DNA of 32,236 bases. Origin: Bacillota bacterium (GTDB lineage: Bacteria; Bacillota; Limnochordia; Darwinibacteriales; DTU012). The translations under genes and the position numbers were made by a program. The DNA lies in the NCBI GenBank assembly GCA_012521185.1, contig JAAYMV010000111.1, positions 1-32,236 on the forward strand. Direction: 5' to 3'. This document shows positions 25,297-32,236 of this stretch, one piece after another (positions within the stretch are counted from its first letter, which is position 1; each line of letters opens with the position of its first letter). The notes beneath the pieces were generated by a model that worked only from the letters and a program-made list of their open reading frames with translations, did not search any database and was not told where the DNA came from.

Positions 25297-26493
25297 ATGA
25301 AAATTTTTGTACTTAATTGTGGCTCTTCGTCACTGAAATATAAGCTTTTTAATATGGAAGATGAGTCGGTTTTAGCTGATGGCAAAGTTGAGCGTATTGG
25401 GCAAGAAAATGCCATTGTTACCCATCAATCAACCGGTAAAGAAAAAGTCAGTAAAACGATGCCTATTTATGAACATACAGTAGCTATTCAAGAATGTTTA
25501 AACTTGTTAACTGATCCTGAAGTTGGAATTATCAAAAGCACTAAAGAAATTGATGCCGTTGGTCACCGGGTAGTGCATGGCGGAGAATCATTCTCTGAAT
25601 CAGTCCGAATTACAGAAAACACAAAGGAAATTTTAGAATCTGTTAGTGACCTAGCACCTTTACACAATCCAGCAAACTTGGTAGGTATACGAGCTGCTGA
25701 AAAGCTAATGCCAGATACTGTACAAGTTGCCGTGTTTGACACAGCATTTCACTCTACAATGCCAAGACATGCATTCTTATACGCTATTCCTTTTTCACTA
25801 TATCAACGACATAAAGTAAGACGTTATGGATTCCACGGTACCTCTCACAACTATATTGCACAAAGAGTTGGCGCTTTAATGAAGCAAGATTTAGGTAAGC
25901 TGAAAATTATTTCTTGTCACTTAGGAAACGGAGCTAGCTTATGTGCTATCGATGGAGGTAAATCAGTAGATACGTCCATGGGCTTTACTCCATTAGAAGG
26001 TTTAATGATGGGTACTCGTAGTGGAGACATTGATCCAGGTGCTTTATCTTATATTATGGAAAAAGAAAATATCCCAATGGCTAATATCAACTCAATGCTT
26101 AATAAGCATTCTGGACTTTACGGTATTGCTGGTGCTAGTGATATGCGCGACATCGAAAAAGGTGTCGAAGAAAACAGCACCATGCACCAAGTAGCCTTTG
26201 ATATGTATGAATATCGAATTCGCAAATACATTGGAAGCTATGTAGCTGCTATGAATGGTGTTGACGCTATTGCTTTCACTGCTGGAATTGGTGAAAACTC
26301 ACCTAAATTACGAAGTGCGATTTGTAAAAACTTAACTTACTTAGGTATAGAAATCGATGAGGATGCTAACAAACAGCGTGGGCAAGAAATTGAAATTTCC
26401 ACTCCTAAATCTAAAGTAAAAGTATTTGTTATTCCTACTGACGAAGAAGTTATGATTGCCCGTGATACATTAGCTATCGTGCAAAACAAATAA
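25297..26493 (+). CDS. ackA: Acetate kinase
   Basis: The 398-aa enzyme interconverts acetyl phosphate plus ADP with acetate plus ATP. All ASKHA-family motifs are present: VLNCGSSSLKYKLF, AVGHRVVHGGESF, AVFDTAFHSTMP, RRYGFHGTSHNYI, CHLGNGASLCAIDGG, GFTPLEGLMMGTRSGDIDPG and FTAGIGENSP. The length is standard. It starts directly after the stop of the dehydrogenase gene, with AGGAGG located inside that gene, so translation is coupled. Phosphotransacetylase, the usual partner, is not in the window. A terminator follows. In an anaerobe it would give ATP from acetyl phosphate; the link to a hydroxyacyl-CoA dehydrogenase suggests a connected fermentative route. Confidence 0.97.
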   Translation: MKIFVLNCGSSSLKYKLFNMEDESVLADGKVERIGQENAIVTHQSTGKEKVSKTMPIYEHTVAIQECLNLLTDPEVGIIKSTKEIDAVGHRVVHGGESFSESVRITENTKEILESVSDLAPLHNPANLVGIRAAEKLMPDTVQVAVFDTAFHSTMPRHAFLYAIPFSLYQRHKVRRYGFHGTSHNYIAQRVGALMKQDLGKLKIISCHLGNGASLCAIDGGKSVDTSMGFTPLEGLMMGTRSGDIDPGALSYIMEKENIPMANINSMLNKHSGLYGIAGASDMRDIEKGVEENSTMHQVAFDMYEYRIRKYIGSYVAAMNGVDAIAFTAGIGENSPKLRSAICKNLTYLGIEIDEDANKQRGQEIEISTPKSKVKVFVIPTDEEVMIARDTLAIVQNK

Positions 26494-26522
26494 AAGCAAG
26501 GGTTGTTCACCCTTGCTTTTTT
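26492..26522. terminator. Bidirectional terminator between ackA and the deacetylase gene
   Basis: AAAAGCAAGGGT, loop TGTTC, ACCCTTGCTTTTTT forms a perfect 12-bp stem. It spans both stop codons (ackA TAA and the opposing TAA at 26521). Confidence 0.87.
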
Positions 26523-27306
26523 ACTCTCTTAATTCCAACATCTCTTCTTTAGTTAATTCTGTTGGTTCAGCATATTGCATTAACTGCTCTAAGGGGACAA
26601 TTTCCAATCCCTTATTACGGATGCCTTCAATAATTCGCGGCAAAGCTTTTACAGTAGCTTCTCGACTAGCACCTTCATTAGCAATTAATGCTCCACTATC
26701 ATGGAACAAGATAATATCTCCTGCTTTTGTTTGATTAACTACCCGTTTGACAATCTGTTCAACAGTTACTCCTGGACGCCAATCTTGACCAGAGACTGAC
26801 CAAAGAACTATTGGCTGATTAAGCATTTCTGCCAATCTTCTCACCCGAGCATCATACATTCCGCGAGGCGGTCGCAAATACTTGGGATATTCTCCAGTGG
26901 CTTCCAAAATTTCCAGTGTTGTCATTATAACTTGACCAGACAACTCTAAAGTAGATGTAGTTGGAATATTTACATGATCATAAGTGTGATTACCTATCTC
27001 ATGTCCATCTTCTACAATCCGCTGTGCTATCTCGGGATATTTAGCTACATGAGCACCAACAAGGAAAAATGTTGCTGGAACCTCATACTCTGCTAAAATG
27101 TCCAGAATCATCGGTGTCCAAATTGGACTTGGACCATCATCAAAGGTGATGGCTACCCAAGGTTGGCTGCCATCACCTTTACGATAAATGTCTGGTTGAT
27201 AACCAAAACCATGATACACATAGAAGTTGAATCCAACAAATAATAGTGACACTGATATAATAATGCCTAGTATAATTCGAAATGGTTTTGAGACTTTCTT
27301 TAGCAT
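26521..27306 (-). CDS. Polysaccharide deacetylase (NodB domain)
   Basis: The 261-aa carbohydrate esterase 4 protein is anchored by an N-terminal helix (about residues 10-32). NodB motifs are complete: VAITFDDGPSPIWTP (catalytic and metal Asp, 56-57), GHEIGNHTYDH (metal His107 and His111), LRPPRGMYD, WSVSGQDWRPG and GDIILFHDSG. It removes N-acetyl groups from a glycan, most likely peptidoglycan, outside the membrane. The motif is TFDDGP, whereas I recall PdaA (delta-lactam enzyme) having TFDNGY, so it is closer to PgdA/PdaB-type proteins. A good SD (AAGGAAGGGA) precedes the ATG. It is 27 bases downstream of the LysM/SleB gene on the same strand, so both are likely one unit acting on cortex or wall. 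Confidence 0.93.
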   Translation of the reverse strand: MLKKVSKPFRIILGIIISVSLLFVGFNFYVYHGFGYQPDIYRKGDGSQPWVAITFDDGPSPIWTPMILDILAEYEVPATFFLVGAHVAKYPEIAQRIVEDGHEIGNHTYDHVNIPTTSTLELSGQVIMTTLEILEATGEYPKYLRPPRGMYDARVRRLAEMLNQPIVLWSVSGQDWRPGVTVEQIVKRVVNQTKAGDIILFHDSGALIANEGASREATVKALPRIIEGIRNKGLEIVPLEQLMQYAEPTELTKEEMLELRE

Positions 27307-27333
27307 AAATTCCCTTCCTTAAACAGCTAACTT

Positions 27334-28131
27334 TTAATACATAAAACGATGTTGACCAATGGTTACAACAGCTGGTCGCGAATGCATAAAGCGATCATTA
27401 GAAAGTCTTGGATTAAAAAAGAATACTGCTCCATTAGTTGGATCATGCCCATTCAATGCTTCTAAAGCTGCACGATAGGCCATTTCATTTGGTTGTTGCC
27501 AAAAACTTCCATCCCTAATTGGTTGGAATGCATTTTTCTGGAATAAGACTTCGTACACTGTATTTGGAAATTGTCTGCTTTTTAAACGATTAATTATTAC
27601 TGCTCCTACCGCTACTTGGCCAATATATGGTTCTCCTCGTGCTTCAGCATGGATCATTTGGGCTATCCACTGTACTTCTTTATCTGTTAAACTTACACCA
27701 ACAGGGTATTCACGTAATGTGTGTAAGGGTACAACTAAAGCTTGAGAAGGTCTAAGAATATCTGTAGTTAAACCATTTAGCTTTTTCAATTCATCAACAG
27801 TTGAATCGTAACGTTCAGCAATCCAATATAAGCTGTCGCCTTCTCGAACAACATAGACTCCATAGGAATGTTTAGAGTTTTTAACGCTCTGATTGTTAGC
27901 TAACTGAGTACTAACTGTAACAGTAGCACTATCATCAACTACCACATCTGCTACACTATCTTGCTTCTCGATTGCTAGTTCTGTTACTAGCTCTGTATCC
28001 GTGCTGTCAATGTGTCCGTACCCAAAATTGAAAGCTTTATTATATAGTACAAAGGAGACATTTACAGATACTAGGAAGACAATTATTAAAACACCGATAC
28101 GCTGTTTATTGAAGTACGATGTATTAAGCAT
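27334..28131 (-). CDS. LysM plus SleB-type cell-wall hydrolase
   Basis: The 265-aa protein has an N-terminal membrane anchor (residues 12-31), then a low-complexity acidic linker (to about 85). A LysM peptidoglycan-binding repeat follows (YGVYVVREGDSLYWIAERYD to LRPSQALVVP, about 90-135). A Hydrolase_2 (SleB/CwlJ) domain runs from about 148 to the end, with the conserved MIHAEARGEPYIGQVAVGAV (catalytic Glu163), FQPIRDGSFW and GAVFFFNP. SleB-type enzymes are lytic transglycosylases that break spore cortex at germination. SleB itself uses a PG_binding_1 domain, so this LysM version is a variant and could instead work in vegetative cells. SD AGGAGGT precedes the ATG. First gene of the two-gene minus-strand unit. 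Confidence 0.92.
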   Translation of the reverse strand: MLNTSYFNKQRIGVLIIVFLVSVNVSFVLYNKAFNFGYGHIDSTDTELVTELAIEKQDSVADVVVDDSATVTVSTQLANNQSVKNSKHSYGVYVVREGDSLYWIAERYDSTVDELKKLNGLTTDILRPSQALVVPLHTLREYPVGVSLTDKEVQWIAQMIHAEARGEPYIGQVAVGAVIINRLKSRQFPNTVYEVLFQKNAFQPIRDGSFWQQPNEMAYRAALEALNGHDPTNGAVFFFNPRLSNDRFMHSRPAVVTIGQHRFMY

Positions 28132-28208
28132 GGCTACCTCCTATCTATTTAACCTCTATTCATAACAATAATCCTAAGAAATAATTCTCAGACTCCAGTT
28201 TCGAGCTT

Positions 28209-28237
28209 GCATATTGTAAATTTTAATAATATACTTA
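28209..28237 (+). promoter_or_regulatory. Sigma-E-like promoter of the ytvI-spoIIP operon
   Basis: GCATATT (28209-28215) fits the sigma-E -35 (KMATATT) exactly. After 14 bases comes TATACTTA (28230-28237), a partial match to CATACAnT. The leader would be about 16 bases with AAGGGAGGG as SD. Confidence 0.45.
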
Positions 28238-28259
28238 TCCACGTAAGGGAGGGATTTAC

Positions 28260-29327
28260 TTGAACATCCTAGAACAATTAACGCCAAAACGAATACTAAT
28301 AGGATTAGTTACTATATCTAGTTTAGCACTTTTTGTCATCTTTTCCAAGCAATTTGCAGCATCTTTAGCGCCTTTTATTACTGCAATTATTCTAGCAGCG
28401 ATTTTGGAACCAATTATTTCCACAGCCCAAAAAAAATTACGTCTACCTAGAGGAATTGCTGTGATTAGTACCCTAATTTGTTTTGTTTTAGTAATTGGAT
28501 ACATTTTATTCGCTTTCACTACCACATCAATTGCTCAGTTAAATGACTTACTACGACTACTGCCACAATATCGTGTCAACATTACACGCTTAATAAATGA
28601 CTTAGTTTTACGGTTAGAAGTACTAAATGAAGATCTGCCAGAAGTAGTTAGCCAAAAAATAACTCAAAGCCTAATTGATTTCTTAGCCACCCTCGAGCAG
28701 GCGTTAACTAGTATGATTACTTACTTATTTAATGCCTTCACTGGATTACCAGTCTTTACTATTATAACGTTAATTGTTGTTGTGTCAACCTATTTTATTT
28801 CAAAAGACAAAGATTTGTTAATAGAATCTTTTTTAAAGCTAGTTCCAGAATCATGGAAAGAACGAATCGACCATGCCATTGAAAGAATTGGCATTGATTT
28901 AATGGGTTTTATTAAGGGACGGCTGATTATGTTCTTTATTGCAACTGTTATCTCAGCCTTAGGTCTATTACTGCTAAACATACGTTACTGGCTGCTGCTA
29001 GCCATAATTATTGCTGTCCTAGATAATATTCCGATTGTCGGTCCTGGCATAATCTTTGGTCCTTGGGCGTTAGCCAGCTTTTTATTAGGTGATACTAACC
29101 GGGCCATCTGGATAATTGTTCTCTACATCGTAATTTTTGCTGTGCGTCAACTTACAGAGCCAAAAATTATGGGTGATTTCATTGGCATTCATCCTTTAGC
29201 CATGTTATTAGCTTTCTATGCTGGAGTTGTTTTCTTTGGTTCAATTGGTATTTTTATCGGTCCATTATTAGTTATTGTAATAAAGGCGGCAATTCATGCT
29301 GGAGTCCATTTACCCCGTAATGAATAG
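28260..29327 (+). CDS. ytvI: AI-2E family permease, YtvI-like sporulation membrane protein
   Basis: The 355-aa integral membrane protein has about seven helices. Hallmarks of the AI-2E transporter (PF01594) family are LDNIPIVGPGIIFGPWALAS, VRQLTEPKIMGDFIGIHPLA and FFGSIGIFIGPLLVIVIKA. Pattern and length fit YtvI, the sporulation branch of this family, better than quorum-sensing TqsA or sodium-proton antiporter branches. Substrate is unknown. The start is TTG at 28260 after AAGGGAGGG. A sigma-E-like promoter precedes it, and the following genes encode a DUF1614-like membrane protein and a SpoIIP-family hydrolase, all on the same strand, which supports a mother-cell role. Assignment of the gene name is moderate. 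Confidence 0.85.
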   Translation: MNILEQLTPKRILIGLVTISSLALFVIFSKQFAASLAPFITAIILAAILEPIISTAQKKLRLPRGIAVISTLICFVLVIGYILFAFTTTSIAQLNDLLRLLPQYRVNITRLINDLVLRLEVLNEDLPEVVSQKITQSLIDFLATLEQALTSMITYLFNAFTGLPVFTIITLIVVVSTYFISKDKDLLIESFLKLVPESWKERIDHAIERIGIDLMGFIKGRLIMFFIATVISALGLLLLNIRYWLLLAIIIAVLDNIPIVGPGIIFGPWALASFLLGDTNRAIWIIVLYIVIFAVRQLTEPKIMGDFIGIHPLAMLLAFYAGVVFFGSIGIFIGPLLVIVIKAAIHAGVHLPRNE

Positions 29328-29385
29328 AACTAGTAATTTTTCCTTAAACTAAAGATATTACTGGGTATAATAAAGGAGTCCAGCA

Positions 29386-30036
29386 ATGGCTAATCTTCCA
29401 ATAGGTATTGTATTTCTATCAATAACTACAATCCTAGTATTTCTAGGCTTTTTTCGTGCAACATTAGATCGGATGCGCTTAACAGATCGCTCTACAATTA
29501 TTATATTAGTATTACTAATAATTGCTCACCTTATGCCTAATTTTGGCATAAACCAATATCTAGCCATTAATCTGGGCGCAATCATTCCCCTAGCAGTGCT
29601 TATTTATCTATTAATCACAACATCGCCCAACGAACGTATTCGAGCAATTGCCATATTATTAGCTACCACTGGATTCATTTGGGTCACAGATAACCTTTTT
29701 CTTAACTCAACAGACCGTTTTCTTTTCAATATCGATCCCCTTTACCTCCCAGGAATAATTGGAGGATTATTAGCCTACCTTACTACTCGTTCACGTCGCA
29801 GTGCTTTCATAGCAGGAACTGGTTCCATCTTTCTCTTAGACATAATCGCCTTCCTAACCAATTTAAACCATCATGTGCCAAGTCAAATAATTATTGGTGG
29901 CGGTGGTATTTTCGATGCAATAATTATTAACGGTATTCTAGCCGTCATAATCGCTGAAATTATTGGCGAAATTCGCGAGCGAATTCAGCGTGGACCAGCA
30001 AGATTACCGAATCAAGGCGGTGATGAACTTGAGTAA
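29386..30036 (+). CDS. DUF1614-like integral membrane protein
   Basis: The 216-aa protein has about seven hydrophobic helices. It shows the DUF1614 pattern: DRMRLTDRSTIIILVLLI near the N-terminus, GGLLAYLTTRSRRSAFIAGT in the middle, and HVPSQIIIGGGGIFDAIIIN followed by GILAVIIAEIIGE near the end. The C-terminus is hydrophilic (RIQRGPARLPNQGGDELE). The function of the family is unknown. It often lies beside spoIIP-like genes in Clostridia, as here; that neighbourhood is from memory. ATG at 29386 follows AAAGGAG. Its last 14 bases overlap the start of the SpoIIP-family gene, so translation is coupled. Confidence 0.85.
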   Translation: MANLPIGIVFLSITTILVFLGFFRATLDRMRLTDRSTIIILVLLIIAHLMPNFGINQYLAINLGAIIPLAVLIYLLITTSPNERIRAIAILLATTGFIWVTDNLFLNSTDRFLFNIDPLYLPGIIGGLLAYLTTRSRRSAFIAGTGSIFLLDIIAFLTNLNHHVPSQIIIGGGGIFDAIIINGILAVIIAEIIGEIRERIQRGPARLPNQGGDELE

Positions 30037-31150
30037 AAGAATTGTTCTTGTACCGTTCATCATTCTCTTTCTAACCACCATCTGTTATGCTATGGAGCTT
30101 AATGAGCTAAATATCCAGTTTTCTGAAGATCTATCCTTAGAAGAAGTTTGGGCTGAATGGCTTGATTCTGATGACTATTTTGTTATGGTTACTCCTGATA
30201 ACCAGGTAATTATGGAAACCAAAAGAGTTATTTATCCTGGAGATCAATATTTAACCGCTGATAATCTACTATATGAAGTGACAGAAGTTGACCAAGACCA
30301 ACATATTGCTTACACTAAACTTCTTGAACAAGTTGAACTGGCTGAACATTATTTCTCCATCTCGCAGCTAAAAACAGCTTTAGGATTGGTTGCTGTAGAA
30401 GCGGATGAAAGCCCAGCCACAGGAAAAATTGGCGTATATCACACTCATAATGCCGAATCCTACGTTCCCTCTGATGGTGTGGATAGTATTAATGGTAAGG
30501 GTGGAATTCATGAAGTAGGGAAAGCCTTCGCTGATACTTTAGAAAAATTAGGAGTCAATGTTACCTTCGCTGAAAACCTTCATCTGCCCCATGACAAAGG
30601 AGCTTACCGCAGATCAAGGAATACTGTTTTAAAGCTGCTAGCAGAAGAACCAGATGCTATCTTTGACATCCATCGAGATGCTGCTCCTAGTAACGCTTAT
30701 GCTGCTTTGATCGAAGATGAATGGGTTACACAAATTCAATTCGTGGTCGGCCGACAAAATCAAAATTTAGGCATCAATAGACAATATGCTCAAAGTCTCA
30801 AAAAAATAGCTGATCAGCTCTATCCTGGATTAGTTAAAGGTATTTTTTATGGTCGAGGCAACTACAATCAAGACTTAACTCCGTTAAACCTATTACTAGA
30901 GGTTGGAGCCCATACTAATAGTAAAGATGCTGCTAAACGTGGTATTTCTCTTTTTGCGGAAGTTGTAGATTTTTACTTCTACGGGCCCGTCGAAGAACGA
31001 CAGCAAAATAAAGAGTGGAATGTATGGAGTGTAATTGGTTCAAAAACGACAATTTGGATAATTATCTTTCTTGGTCTAACATCTATCGCTTTCTATGTGA
31101 TTAATGCTGGCGGATGGCAGGCAGCAATCGATCGCTTACGCAGAAAATAA
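30023..31150 (+). CDS. spoIIP: SpoIIP-family peptidoglycan amidase/endopeptidase
   Basis: The 375-aa protein has an N-terminal signal peptide or anchor (residues 6-23), an unassigned region to about 130, and the SpoIIP catalytic domain (about 135-320). Zinc-binding and catalytic residues are visible in GVYHTHNAESYVPS (His140, His142), DAIFDIHRDAAPS (His217) and LLLEVGAHTNSKDAA (Glu293). A second transmembrane helix near the C-terminus (TTIWIIIFLGLTSIAFYVI, 342-360) is followed by a basic tail. Classical SpoIIP has one N-terminal helix, so this layout is a variant. SpoIIP with SpoIID strips peptidoglycan during engulfment. The start is ATG at 30023, preceded by AAGGCGGTG; it overlaps the DUF1614-like gene by 14 bases. 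It may be the main SpoIIP or a paralogue. Confidence 0.88.
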   Translation: MNLSKRIVLVPFIILFLTTICYAMELNELNIQFSEDLSLEEVWAEWLDSDDYFVMVTPDNQVIMETKRVIYPGDQYLTADNLLYEVTEVDQDQHIAYTKLLEQVELAEHYFSISQLKTALGLVAVEADESPATGKIGVYHTHNAESYVPSDGVDSINGKGGIHEVGKAFADTLEKLGVNVTFAENLHLPHDKGAYRRSRNTVLKLLAEEPDAIFDIHRDAAPSNAYAALIEDEWVTQIQFVVGRQNQNLGINRQYAQSLKKIADQLYPGLVKGIFYGRGNYNQDLTPLNLLLEVGAHTNSKDAAKRGISLFAEVVDFYFYGPVEERQQNKEWNVWSVIGSKTTIWIIIFLGLTSIAFYVINAGGWQAAIDRLRRK

Positions 31151-31178
31151 AAGCTTCCTATAATTTAGGAAGCTTTTT
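31149..31178. terminator. Bidirectional terminator between spoIIP and the PHP phosphatase gene
   Basis: AAAAGCTTCCTA, loop TAATT, TAGGAAGCTTTTT forms a perfect 12-bp stem. The stop codon region of the opposing gene (31158) lies inside the stem. Confidence 0.87.
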
Positions 31179-31997
31179 GGCATAAGCCTGACGTTTTTCA
31201 AATATCCGACACTCTCGATAACCGACACTTCTAGCAATGAAAACTAATCTTTCCCAATTATCACCAACATCTTCCGGATAATGGGCATCAGAGCCAATAG
31301 TAATTGGAATCTGCATTTGATAAGCTTGTCGCAAAATATCTACTGCCGGATAAATCTCCCCCACCAGCTTACGTAAACCTGCTGAGCTGATTTCCAAACA
31401 AGCACCTTGTTGGGCAATCGCTTGTAGGGTTTGGTTAATTGCAGCTGTTAAATCTAGGGTACTACGATGACCAAAGACCTTAATTACATCAAAGTGGCCA
31501 ATAATATCAAATAAACCTGAATTGACGGCTTCAGTCAGGGTAGCATAGTAATTTCGGTAGGCTTCATTTATATTCTGTCTTTCCCAGGCCTGAGGAAAAT
31601 AATCAAAGCCCCATTTACCAATCACATGAACAGAACCAATAACATAATCAAAAGGATATTTACCAATAATCTCCTTAATCAAGTCTTCTGTTTCTGTTAA
31701 GTAATCTACCTCTATTCCTATTTTGACAGGAATGCCTTTGCTCCTAGCTTCAAGCAACAAATCTATATAATCCTCTAAAGATTGCCGAAAATCTTTTGAA
31801 ATCCAATCCTTCATATAATCAAAACTGTCCTGCCCCTCAGTCAAATACTGAAAGGTAGGATAAAACTCCTTAAATTTATGGCAATGTTCACTAATTCCGA
31901 TTTCTGTAATACCTTTTGCTTCAGCAATCTGCCAGAATTCTGATAACCAATCTATGGTTAATGGTCCATTTTCTAAATGAATATGATAGTCGATCAT
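31158..31997 (-). CDS. PHP-domain phosphatase, HisJ-type histidinol-phosphatase family
   Basis: The 279-aa metal-dependent hydrolase shows the full set of PHP ligands: MIDYHIHLEN (His5, His7), GISEHCH (His38), KIGIEVDYL (Glu), IGSVHVIG (His), IGHFDVIK (His, Asp) and IGSDAHYPEDVG (Asp, His). Length and pattern match HisJ/HisK histidinol-phosphatases. There are no histidine genes nearby, and PHP phosphatases of this type also act on other phosphates, so the substrate is unproven. The ATG at 31997 follows AAGGAGG by six bases; an earlier in-frame start (32015) has no SD. It converges on spoIIP and shares its terminator, and lies downstream of the rRNA operon terminator. Confidence 0.9.
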   Translation of the reverse strand: MIDYHIHLENGPLTIDWLSEFWQIAEAKGITEIGISEHCHKFKEFYPTFQYLTEGQDSFDYMKDWISKDFRQSLEDYIDLLLEARSKGIPVKIGIEVDYLTETEDLIKEIIGKYPFDYVIGSVHVIGKWGFDYFPQAWERQNINEAYRNYYATLTEAVNSGLFDIIGHFDVIKVFGHRSTLDLTAAINQTLQAIAQQGACLEISSAGLRKLVGEIYPAVDILRQAYQMQIPITIGSDAHYPEDVGDNWERLVFIARSVGYRECRIFEKRQAYAKKLPKL

Positions 31998-32060
31998 GGC
32001 TAACCTCCTTCTCAATACCTATAAGTTCAATATCTTAATTATAATACCTGCAAAAGAAAA

Positions 32061-32083
32061 AAGACACCTTTAATCGGTGTCTT
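32061..32083 (-). terminator. Terminator of the rRNA-tRNA operon
   Basis: On the minus strand AAGACACC, loop GATTAAA, GGTGTCTT is followed by TTTT, 10 bases after the CCA end of the tRNA. Confidence 0.85.
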
Positions 32084-32092
32084 AGAAAAATT

Positions 32093-32167
<75 letters not shown>

Positions 32168-32179
32168 GTATAAACTTAG

Positions 32180-32236
32180 TCTTGGCAGTGAGCTACTCTC
32201 CCACCACGAGATGTGGCAGTACCATCGCCGCTGAAA
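32180..32236 (-). rRNA. rrf: 5S ribosomal RNA (partial, 3' part)
   Basis: The minus-strand sequence contains the conserved 5S 3' region (GCGATGGTACTGCCACATCT, then GTGGTGGGAGAGTAGCTCAC and TGCCAAG). The 5' part lies beyond the window. The exact 3' end is uncertain by a few bases. Confidence 0.92.

Noticed and set aside
28260-29327. Quorum-sensing autoinducer-2 exporter
   Set aside because: The family name is misleading; length, motifs and the sporulation neighbours fit the YtvI branch better.

Overview
This window looks like chromosome from an AT-rich, endospore-forming member of the Firmicutes. Strong Shine-Dalgarno sites with several GTG and TTG starts support this, as does a set of sporulation-type genes: a CwlD-like amidase, a SpoIIP-family hydrolase, a YtvI-like permease, a SleB-type hydrolase, and DarA. 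Two features suggest a diderm spore-former. One is an operon encoding a LolDCE-like ABC transporter, a LolA-like periplasmic protein and an outer-membrane-type beta-barrel (1-4793). The other is an oligopeptide-type binding protein with a cleavable signal peptide but no lipobox cysteine. The sequence resembles what I know of Halanaerobiales-like lineages, but that placement is inference. No mobile element, CRISPR array or prophage was found, and no gene-free stretch exceeds 300 bases.

Layout. 1-7137 (minus): a membrane-bound M28-peptidase-like protein whose active site appears dismantled, then the envelope-export operon (ATPase, two FtsX-type permeases, LolA-like protein, partial beta-barrel). 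7335-9257 (plus): a Cache-domain chemoreceptor. 9336-15543 (minus): an oppA-oppB-oppC-oppD-oppF uptake operon with a promoter, a putative operator and an intercistronic stem-loop. 15836-17440 (plus): a CwlD-like amidase and a HAD phosphatase. 17491-18195 (minus): a secreted CAP-domain protein. 18299-20480: a divergent pair of uncharacterised genes, a beta-propeller-like/coiled-coil protein and a cysteine-rich protein preceded by a sigma-K-like promoter. 20553-21915 (plus): a glycosyltransferase and the cyclic-di-AMP receptor DarA. 21953-24144 (minus): a CPBP membrane protease and guaB. 24406-26493 (plus): a variant 3-hydroxyacyl-CoA dehydrogenase immediately followed by ackA. 26521-28131 (minus): a LysM/SleB hydrolase and a polysaccharide deacetylase. 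28260-31150 (plus): ytvI-like, DUF1614-like and spoIIP-family genes behind a sigma-E-like promoter. 31158-31997 (minus): a PHP-family phosphatase. 32061-32236 (minus): the end of an rRNA operon (5S partial, tRNA-Asn, terminator).

Functionally the window mixes envelope biogenesis, nutrient uptake and sensing, peptidoglycan remodelling tied to sporulation and germination, and housekeeping purine and acetate metabolism. Transcription units are tightly packed. Convergent pairs are separated by single hairpins with A-tracts on one side and T-tracts on the other, so each can terminate in both directions, and several stop codons lie inside those hairpins. The least explained parts are the M28 pseudoenzyme beside the Lol-like operon and the divergent pair at 18.3-20.5 kb.
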